Below, one piece after another: positions 1 to 5,199 of a DNA stretch of 6,253 nucleotides (within the stretch, counting starts at the first letter, position 1; every line of letters starts with the position of its first letter). Position numbers and translations under genes: made by a program. The notes under the pieces are model-generated. The model did not search any database, was not told the DNA's origin, and worked only from the letters and a program-made list of their open reading frames with translations. This DNA comes from CBDUUP01 sp965370435 (GTDB lineage Bacteria; Chloroflexota; Anaerolineae; Anaerolineales; UBA11579): positions 1-6,253 of the forward strand of contig CBDUUP010000273.1 in assembly GCA_965370435.1 (NCBI GenBank), given 5' to 3'.

Positions 1-458
1 GGTGTTCACCTGCTCCCGAAGAACCTGCCGCGCCAGGATCAGCCGCTGAGGATACGCAAGCGCCTGCCCAGGAACGGCCCACCAACGTTGCGGAACCTGT
101 ATCTGTGGACCCGAGCCAATTGACCTCGGAGCCTTCCGGCGAAGGCGGCCCGGTTGAAATGCCTGTTCCCGGTGGACGCGCCTCTGAGGAATCGTTATTG
201 CACTTCGTTTCCCTGGATTTGAGCAAGCGTCTGGATATTGACATCAGCGAGGTAGTTCTGATCGAGATGGTTGAAGTGACCTGGCCCAGCGGTGCGCTGG
301 GCTGCCCGGCCGCAGACGTGGACTACACTCAGGCCGAAGTAGCCGGGTATCAGATCACTCTTGAAGCCCAGGGCGAGCAGTACGTTTACCACACCACTGG
401 GTTGACCGCCTTCATCTGGTGTGACAGTGGAACCCCGGTGGAACCGCTGGACTCCTGA
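1..458 (+). CDS. Probable secreted lipoprotein, 3' part only (start lies upstream of the window)
   Basis: The frame is open from the left edge to the TGA at 456-458, and 151 residues are visible. The first complete codon (3-5) is Cys, followed by Ser-Pro-Ala-Pro-Glu-Glu-Pro and about 60 residues rich in Pro, Ala, Glu and Gly. This is what follows a lipobox Cys in exported lipoproteins. The two bases before it (GG) allow Gly at -1, as a lipobox needs, but also Arg or Trp, so the lipobox is inferred. A compact domain follows at about residues 65-141 (ALGCPAADVDYTQAEVAGY is central), with two Cys (101 and 140) that could form a disulfide. From memory, similar domains of unknown function (a Trp-Pro-x-Gly/Ser-x-Leu-Gly-Cys-Pro core, then a Tyr-Thr-Gln and Gly-Tyr strand) occur in Chloroflexota, Cyanobacteria and Actinobacteria lipoproteins. 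No enzymatic motif is seen. A GTG at 105 could be called as a start, but it lies in the linker and has no ribosome binding site, so the gene is better treated as 5'-partial. Confidence 0.75.
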   Translation, partial: CSPAPEEPAAPGSAAEDTQAPAQERPTNVAEPVSVDPSQLTSEPSGEGGPVEMPVPGGRASEESLLHFVSLDLSKRLDIDISEVVLIEMVEVTWPSGALGCPAADVDYTQAEVAGYQITLEAQGEQYVYHTTGLTAFIWCDSGTPVEPLDS

Positions 459-498
459 AAGTTGCCAGGGGGAAGCATAGTATTGGTGTAGCAGTAGA

Positions 499-525
499 GG
501 GGCAGGCCATTGCCTGCCCCTTTTT
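499..525 (+). terminator. Intrinsic terminator of the lipoprotein gene
   Basis: A perfect 9-bp GC-rich stem (GGGGCAGGC at 499-507 with GCCTGCCCC at 512-520) closes a 4-base loop and runs directly into TTTTT at 521-525. It starts 40 bases after the stop codon. The opposite strand has no T-run beyond the stem, so it should act only on the rightward transcript and not on the convergent xdhC-like gene. Confidence 0.88.
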
Positions 526-689
526 CTTGTAGGGTTGTTAAGTTTCAGTTGCAAGTGATTGACGTAATGGGGTTATTTTTACTTCATAAAGCTCATGCCG
601 TCAATCGCCTGAGCCTGACGATTATACCAAACTCGGAAAATTAACCATAGCCTTTTGACCCAATGAAGTTGGGTAGCCCCACGCAGTCC

Positions 690-1721
690 TTATTCCCCTC
701 GATACCGGGCCTTGACGATTTGGGCCATCGTCGCCAGGGCGATCTCTTCCGGCGCTCTACCGCCCAGGTCCAGGCCGATAGGCCCGTGCAGTTTGTCGGC
801 CTGTTCAACGCTTAAACCCTGTCTGAGAAGCCGCTGACGGCGTTTTTCTTGGGTCTGGCGGCTGCCCAGCGCTCCAACGTAGAAGGCCGGACTGGACAGA
901 GCGATTATCAAGGCCGGGTCGTCAATTTTGGGGTCGTGGGTGAGCGTGACCACCGCCGCGCTGCTAGTCAAGGTGATTTCAGCGAAAGCCTCTTTCGGCC
1001 AGGCCTGGAATATTCGGTCAACCTGGGGGAAACGGGTCTGGTTTCCGAACGCCTTGCGAGGATCTATCAGAATGGTTTGGTAGTCCAGGGTCTTGGCGAT
1101 CTCGGTCAGGGGTATCGCGATGTGGCTGCCCCCCACGATGATCAATGTGAGCGCGGGGAGGATCAGATCAATGAAGACCTCGCTTCCATCGGGGAGGGGG
1201 AGTCGTTTGGGCTTTTCTTCGGCCAAGACTTCTTTCACCGCGGAGTGAATGTCCTGATCTAGGTCATCCCCATAGGATATTGGCGAGTCTTCTTCGCTGA
1301 AGCGGAGCGCAGTTCGCAGCCCCACTTGCTCCTCCGGCCCCGAAATGACCGTTATCGTCGCTGCCGGATGATTCTCCGTGATCGCCGGGCGCAGAAAGTC
1401 ATACCGCGCCCGGTCAAGCGGCTCGACGAAAACCTCGATCTCGCCGCCGCAGGCCAAACCAACCTCCCAGGCGTCTTCGTCGCTCACCCCAAAGTGAAGC
1501 AGCTTGGGCCTGCCGCTGCTGATGACCTCCATCCCCGCTTCGACAACCGCTCCCTCCACGCACCCGCCGCTGACCGTGCCGGTGATCTTCCCGGAAGCGG
1601 TGATCGCCATCTTGGCCCCCGCCTGCCGCGGAGAGGAACCCCAGGTCTGGATGACGGTGGCCTGGGCAACTTGCTCCTGGCTGGCGAACCACTCGTTCAA
1701 ATCGGAAAATATATCTCGCAT
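690..1721 (-). CDS. xdhC: XdhC/CoxI-family molybdenum hydroxylase maturation protein
   Basis: This is a complete 343-residue protein with both halves of the family. The N-terminal XdhC/CoxI domain (about residues 13-100) carries GSSPRQAGAKM (28-38), the SGGCVEG loop (51-57), FGVSDEDAWEVGLACGG (77-93) and EVFVEP. The C-terminal Rossmann-type domain (about 192-335) carries IIVGGSHIA (194-202), DPRKAFGNQTRFP (220-232), THDPKIDDPAL (261-271), VGALGSRQT (282-290) and GPIGLDLGGRAPEEIALA (313-330). Known members bind the molybdenum cofactor, help its sulfuration and insert it into xanthine dehydrogenase or related hydroxylases. They are cytoplasmic. The ATG at 1719-1721 gives the family's usual N-terminus but has only a weak ribosome binding site. 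The gene is divergent from purB-guaB and convergent with the lipoprotein gene. No hydroxylase subunit gene is in the window, so whether the partner is xanthine dehydrogenase, a CO-dehydrogenase-like enzyme or another hydroxylase cannot be decided. The family is near certain and the exact partner is unknown. Confidence 0.93.
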   Translation of the reverse strand: MRDIFSDLNEWFASQEQVAQATVIQTWGSSPRQAGAKMAITASGKITGTVSGGCVEGAVVEAGMEVISSGRPKLLHFGVSDEDAWEVGLACGGEIEVFVEPLDRARYDFLRPAITENHPAATITVISGPEEQVGLRTALRFSEEDSPISYGDDLDQDIHSAVKEVLAEEKPKRLPLPDGSEVFIDLILPALTLIIVGGSHIAIPLTEIAKTLDYQTILIDPRKAFGNQTRFPQVDRIFQAWPKEAFAEITLTSSAAVVTLTHDPKIDDPALIIALSSPAFYVGALGSRQTQEKRRQRLLRQGLSVEQADKLHGPIGLDLGGRAPEEIALATMAQIVKARYRGE

Positions 1722-1842
1722 GGAATAATGGTCTCGTCGTAAACTCCAATATGGTTAATCACAAACTACGACATCATTTTACCGTACTTAGCCGGACATT
1801 TTCTCATCAGGGGATAACTTTTACCCTGGCAACCAAGATCAC

Positions 1843-1875
1843 AGACCCCAAGGGTCTTCAAGACCCTTGGGGTCT
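1843..1875. repeat. 33-bp near-perfect palindrome (16-bp arms, 1-base centre)
   Basis: AGACCCCAAGGGTCTT (1843-1858) is followed by a single C and then its exact reverse complement (1860-1875). Each arm is itself nearly self-complementary (AGACCC, three bases, GGGTCT), so the element could fold as one long hairpin or as two small 6-bp hairpins side by side. Neither side is followed by a T-run, and it lies upstream of both flanking genes, so it does not look like a terminator. Candidate roles are a dispersed palindromic repeat, a protein binding site or a relic of a small non-autonomous element. The structure is certain; the role is not. Confidence 0.85.
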
Positions 1876-1893
1876 AGCTTCGAATACTACCCA

Positions 1894-1913
1894 GAAAATG
1901 TATGTACATTCTC
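1894..1913. promoter_or_regulatory. Operator-like dyad upstream of the purB -10 box
   Basis: AATGTA and TACATT (1897-1902 and 1905-1910) form perfect 6-bp half-sites around a 2-base centre. GA at 1894-1895 and TC at 1912-1913 extend the symmetry, giving 8 of 10 matching pairs over 20 bp. It ends 21 bp before the TATAAT and covers the place of the -35 box, which is itself poor. That position would suit a repressor or an activator. No regulator is encoded nearby, and the dyad does not match a purine operator I recognise. Confidence 0.35.
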
Positions 1914-1934
1914 AATCTATATGATATTTTCTAC

Positions 1935-1940
1935 TATAAT
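1935..1940 (+). promoter_or_regulatory. -10 box (TATAAT) of the probable purB-guaB promoter
   Basis: This is an exact consensus -10 hexamer in an A/T-rich stretch, on the correct strand and upstream of purB. No good TTGACA-like box lies 16-18 bp upstream (the bases there read TCAATC), and there is no TG extension. The promoter may therefore be weak or need an activator. Transcription would start near 1946-1948 and leave a leader of about 155 bases. Confidence 0.5.
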
Positions 1941-2015
1941 ACAAGTCAGGCATGATTAGACGCAATTCATTTTCCAAGATGTTCTTTCCTCATGTTAACG
2001 GAGGGTTTATTTCTG

Positions 2016-2074
2016 TCCCTGTCATTGAACCACACCCGGTTCGCGAAGACAAAAATGACAGGGATTTTAATTTT
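2016..2074 (+). promoter_or_regulatory. Leader hairpin followed by a T-rich run, attenuator-like
   Basis: TCCCTGTCATT (2016-2026) pairs perfectly over 11 bp with AATGACAGGGA (2054-2064), and TTTTAATTTT (2065-2074) follows at once. Inside the 27-base loop, GAACC (2027-2031) can pair with GGTTC (2038-2042) to make a second short stem stacked on the first. The structure lies between the promoter and the purB start, 38 bases before the ATG. It could be an attenuator, the end of a short leader RNA, or a dispersed repeat that happens to sit here. AGGG at 2002-2005 could compete for CCCT in the 5' arm (4 bp only, weak). Confidence 0.5.
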
Positions 2075-2102
2075 CAAGATACCTTGAGTATGGGAAAAGC
2101 CT

Positions 2103-3536
2103 ATGACTGATTTTGAAATCTACCAATCCCCCTATAGCTGGCGATATGGATCAGATGAGTTGCGCCAACTCTGGAGTGAGAGCGACAAACGTCGCCTCTG
2201 GCGGAAAATTTGGCTGGCGCTGGCTGAAGTTCAGGCAGAATTCGGCCTCGTATCCACCGAGCAAGTCGAGGATATCCGCGCCCATGTTGAAGACGTTGAC
2301 ATGTCCCGCGCCCTGGAGATCGAGACCGAGATCAAACATGATTTGATGTCCGAACTCAAAGCCTTTGCGGAGCAATGTCCGCTGGGCGGGGGCGTCATCC
2401 ATCTGGGCATGACTTCGATGGATGTGAAGGACAACGCCGAAGCCATGCAGATACGCGCCTCCCTGGATATGGCGTTGCAACGGCTCCATGCGCTCCTGGA
2501 ACTTTTTGTCGGACTCATAGATCGTTGGGCCGATACGCCGGTCATCGCCTTCACCCATCTCCAACCCGCCGAGCCGACCACGCTGGGGTACCGGCTGGCG
2601 CAATACGGGCAGGATTTGCTCATGGACTGGGAGAATCTATCCCGCTTGCGGTCTTCACTCCGCGGCAAAGGGATCAAAGGCGCGGTGGGGACCAGCGCCT
2701 CCTTCGCTGAATTGATCGGGATCGAAAACCTAGAGCGTTTCGAATCGCGCCTTTCGGAGATCCTCGACCTCCCCTTTTATCCCCTCACCACCCAAACCTA
2801 TCCCCGCAAGCAGGATTACGATATTCTCAGCGGGCTGGCGGGATTGGGCGCCTCGCTCTATAAATTCGCCTTCGACCTGCGGATCTTACAAACCCCGGCC
2901 ATAGGCGAGTTGGCCGAGCCTTTTGGAGAGAAACAGGTCGGCTCTTCCGCCATGCCCTTCAAGCGCAATCCAGAACAAGCCGAAAAGATGGACTCCCTGG
3001 CACGGCTGCTGGCTCAATTCCCACGCGTCGCCTGGGATAATGCCGCCCACTCCCTCCTGGAACGCACCATTGATGACAGCGCCAACCGCCGCACCACCCT
3101 CCCGGAGGCTTTTTTGATCGCCGATGAACTGCTTCTCGCCGCCACCCGAATCGTAGATGGATTGCGAGTTGACGAAGCGGCCATGGCCCGCAATCTCTCG
3201 GTGTACGCGCCCTTCGCCGCCACCGAGCGGGTGATGATGGCCCTGGTCAAAGGAGGGGCCGACCGCCAGGCGATGCACGAACGCCTGCGCCAACATACCA
3301 TGCAAGCCTGGGATGCCATCCGTCAGGGCGAACCGAACCCCCTGGTTGACCTCCTCGCCGCCGACCCGGACTTGAAAAGCATCCTCTCGGCGGATGAAAT
3401 CAGCCGCCTCATGGACGCCCAGACCTACGTCGGCGCGGCTCCCCAGCGCGCCCGTTCCCTGGTCAAGACGATTAGGAATACATTGGCCGCTCACCAGAAA
3501 GAAGAGCGACCCAAATCCGATATTGAGCATACATAA
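2103..3536 (+). CDS. purB: Adenylosuccinate lyase (PurB)
   Basis: This 477-residue cytoplasmic enzyme of the fumarase/aspartase superfamily acts twice in purine synthesis. It cleaves SAICAR to AICAR and adenylosuccinate to AMP, releasing fumarate each time. Visible motifs are the N-terminal YQSPYSWRYGS (7-17), HD at 79-80 in the first conserved block, HLGMTSMDVKDN (100-111), the THLQPAEPTT block with the presumed general acid His152, TGQTY-like TTQTYPRKQD (229-238), the superfamily signature GSSAMPFKRNP (280-290) with the catalytic Ser at 281 by comparison with relatives, and ERTIDDSANRR (320-330). From memory these blocks follow the animal ADSL type more closely than the shorter B. subtilis type. 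The ATG start gives the conserved N-terminus, but its ribosome binding site is poor (GGGAAAAG, 2092-2099). guaB follows after 22 bp, so the two form an operon. The C-terminal tail after residue 462 is polar and looks unconserved. Confidence 0.96.
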   Translation: MTDFEIYQSPYSWRYGSDELRQLWSESDKRRLWRKIWLALAEVQAEFGLVSTEQVEDIRAHVEDVDMSRALEIETEIKHDLMSELKAFAEQCPLGGGVIHLGMTSMDVKDNAEAMQIRASLDMALQRLHALLELFVGLIDRWADTPVIAFTHLQPAEPTTLGYRLAQYGQDLLMDWENLSRLRSSLRGKGIKGAVGTSASFAELIGIENLERFESRLSEILDLPFYPLTTQTYPRKQDYDILSGLAGLGASLYKFAFDLRILQTPAIGELAEPFGEKQVGSSAMPFKRNPEQAEKMDSLARLLAQFPRVAWDNAAHSLLERTIDDSANRRTTLPEAFLIADELLLAATRIVDGLRVDEAAMARNLSVYAPFAATERVMMALVKGGADRQAMHERLRQHTMQAWDAIRQGEPNPLVDLLAADPDLKSILSADEISRLMDAQTYVGAAPQRARSLVKTIRNTLAAHQKEERPKSDIEHT

Positions 3537-3558
3537 TTAACCTGATAGGAGTTGTTCA

Positions 3559-5034
3559 ATGAACCGAGAGATTTTTCAAGACCACCTGGCCTTAACCTTT
3601 GATGACGTACTGGTCGTGCCTTCCTACACCCACATGCTCCCCTCGGAGGTGGATGTAAGCGTCCGCTTGACGCCGGAAATAAAACTGTCCATCCCAATTT
3701 TATCCGCCGCTATGGACACCGTCACCGAAGCCCGGTTGGCGATTGAATTGGCGCGGCAGGGTGGGTTGGGCGTCATTCACCGCAACATGTCCCCCCAAGA
3801 TCAGGCTGCCGAAGTGGACAAAGTAAAACGTTCCCAATCGGGCATGATCGTAGATCCTATCACCCTTCAGCCCGATGCCACCATCCAGCACGCTGAAGAA
3901 ATTATGTCCCACTACCATATTAGCGGCGTGCCCGTTGTCGAGAATGGCGGAAAGCTGGTCGGCATCCTGACCAACCGCGACATTCGCTTCCTGGATTCGG
4001 AGGATTTTAACCAACCTTTGAGCAAATTCATGACCTCCGAAGTTCTGGTCACCGCCTCGGAGGGCATCACCCTTCTGGATGCCAAGGAATTGCTTCAAAA
4101 GCACCGTATAGAGAAACTCCCTCTGGTTGATAGCGGCGGGCTGCTCAAAGGTTTGATCACAGTCAAGGACATCATGAAAGAGCGCGATTTTCCCAATACA
4201 GCCAAGGATTCGAAAGGCCGCTTGTTGGTCGGCGCGGCTGTGGGCGTGGGCGATGACATGGTAGAACGCGCCCAGGTCTTGGTGGACGCCGGTGTGGACA
4301 TGGTGGTGATAGACACCGCCCACGGCCACTCCAAGGGCGTGATCGAAACTGTCAAGCGCATTCGCCAAGCATGGCCTCAACTACCTATCATTGCCGGAAA
4401 TGTGGTCACCGCCGAGGGTACCCGAGAACTCATCGAAGCCGGAGCCGACGTGGTCAAGGTGGGCGTGGGGGCCGGCTCGATCTGCACTACCCGTGTGGTC
4501 GCCGGGGCCGGGATGCCGCAGCTGTCGGCCATTTACAACTGCGCACAAGCCGCCCATGCCCTGGGCGTCCCCATCATCGCCGATGGCGGGATCAAGTACA
4601 GCGGCGACATCGTCAAAGCGCTCGCCGCCGGGGCCGACGTCGTCATGCTGGGGAGCTTGCTCGCCGGGCTAGAAGAATCACCAGGAGAGGTTGTCTTATA
4701 TGAAGGACGCCGCTTCATGGAATACCGCGGTATGGGCAGCCTGGGCGCCATGAAAAGCTTTGGCCGCGACCGCTACGCCTCCGGCCAGAACGGGAGCGGC
4801 AAAACTGTGCCCGAAGGCATCGAAGGGAGAGTCCCCTACAAAGGCCGCTTGCAGAATTACATTTACCAGATGGTCGGCGGCCTGCGTTCCGGGATGGGTT
4901 ACGCCGGCGCCTCCAATCTGGAAGTGTTACGCCAGGAGACCCAACTGGTCAGGATCACCCACGCCGGTCTGATAGAAAGCCATCCCCACGATGTGATCAT
5001 CACCAAAGAAGCGCCCAACTACCAGGTGATTTAA
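3559..5034 (+). CDS. guaB: Inosine-5'-monophosphate dehydrogenase (IMPDH)
   Basis: GuaB oxidises IMP to XMP with NAD+, the committed step to GMP. At 491 residues it is the normal bacterial full length. The barrel begins with LTFDDVLVVPSYT (12-24) and SAAMDTVTE (49-57). Two CBS domains follow at about 97-147 and 158-207, the usual site of adenine and guanine nucleotide regulation. The barrel resumes with IDTAHGHS (251-258), AGNVVTAEG (279-287) and the loop GVGAGSICTTR (302-312) with catalytic Cys309. Further on are the IMP-binding ADGGIKYSGD (341-350), LGSLLAG, the flap dyad Arg405-Tyr406 in GRDRYASG, and VPEGIEGRVPYKG (417-429). No key residue is missing. A strong AGGAG (3547-3551), 7 bases before the ATG, fixes the start and is clearly better than that of purB. 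It is co-transcribed with purB and followed by a strong terminator. Confidence 0.98.
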   Translation: MNREIFQDHLALTFDDVLVVPSYTHMLPSEVDVSVRLTPEIKLSIPILSAAMDTVTEARLAIELARQGGLGVIHRNMSPQDQAAEVDKVKRSQSGMIVDPITLQPDATIQHAEEIMSHYHISGVPVVENGGKLVGILTNRDIRFLDSEDFNQPLSKFMTSEVLVTASEGITLLDAKELLQKHRIEKLPLVDSGGLLKGLITVKDIMKERDFPNTAKDSKGRLLVGAAVGVGDDMVERAQVLVDAGVDMVVIDTAHGHSKGVIETVKRIRQAWPQLPIIAGNVVTAEGTRELIEAGADVVKVGVGAGSICTTRVVAGAGMPQLSAIYNCAQAAHALGVPIIADGGIKYSGDIVKALAAGADVVMLGSLLAGLEESPGEVVLYEGRRFMEYRGMGSLGAMKSFGRDRYASGQNGSGKTVPEGIEGRVPYKGRLQNYIYQMVGGLRSGMGYAGASNLEVLRQETQLVRITHAGLIESHPHDVIITKEAPNYQVI

Positions 5035-5094
5035 TCTATCTAATTTCGTTATTGAGGTTCCCCCTTCCTTTGCCAGGACGGTTTCCATTTGCAG

Positions 5095-5137
5095 AAAGAC
5101 CAAGCCGCTGCCATGTAGACAGCGGCTTGGTCTTTTT
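5095..5137 (+). terminator. Intrinsic terminator of the purB-guaB operon
   Basis: AAAGACCAAGCCGCTG (5095-5110) pairs perfectly with CAGCGGCTTGGTCTTT (5120-5135) across a 9-base loop, and the T-run continues to 5137. It starts 60 bases after the guaB stop, in the 165-bp gap between convergent genes. On the minus strand the stem is followed only by CTTTCTG, so it could serve the surface-protein gene from the other side but would be weaker there. Confidence 0.92.
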
Positions 5138-5199
5138 ATAGCCCTTGAAACCACATTTTCGCAGAGACTGAACGCTCTCTGGTATCCCCGGCCCTACAG

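Larger units (their letters stand above)
1722..2102. other. Divergent intergenic region between xdhC-like gene and purB
   Basis: These 381 bp hold the start-side control regions of both divergent genes. In order they contain: xdhC-side upstream DNA with only a weak leftward -10-like TAAAAT (complement of 1776-1781, no good -35); a 33-bp palindrome (1843-1875); an operator-like dyad (1894-1913); a rightward TATAAT (1935-1940); and a purB leader of about 155 bases with a long hairpin (2016-2064). The part from 1880 onward is clearly richer in A and T than the flanking genes. No conserved gene is seen. A 52-codon reading frame (1952-2110) overlaps the purB start and is discussed among the findings. 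Confidence 0.8.

Noticed and set aside
105..458. Start of the first gene at the GTG at 105
   Set aside because: The frame is open to the window edge, the upstream codons read as a lipoprotein linker beginning with Cys, and there is no ribosome binding site before 105.
557..606. 8-bp inverted repeat GATTGACG / CGTCAATC between convergent genes
   Set aside because: The arms are 34 bases apart with no T-run after either arm; a chance match in a short spacer is likely.
658..674. 6-bp hairpin (ACCCAA/TTGGGT) as a terminator for the xdhC-like gene
   Set aside because: On the minus strand it is followed by CAAAAGG and not by a T-run, and the stem is short. I see no clear terminator for that gene.
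1326..1742. Plus-strand frame over the xdhC-like gene
   Set aside because: The minus-strand protein has full-length family motifs in this region; the plus frame is rich in Arg and Pro with no domain.
1776..1781. Leftward -10 box (TAAAAT on the minus strand) for the xdhC-like gene
   Set aside because: Only the hexamer fits; the -35 position reads AGAAAA. In A/T-rich DNA this is too weak to annotate.
1941..2102. Known purine or guanine riboswitch upstream of purB
   Set aside because: I could not find the conserved three-way-junction core bases of the purine aptamer; only the single long hairpin is evident.
2886..3530. 214-codon reading frame antisense to purB
   Set aside because: It is the complement of conserved ADSL codons, including the signature region, and has no recognisable protein features.
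3700..4380. 226-codon reading frame antisense to guaB
   Set aside because: It lies wholly within an unmistakable IMPDH gene. Its translation shows no domain, and long antisense frames are expected from biased codon use.
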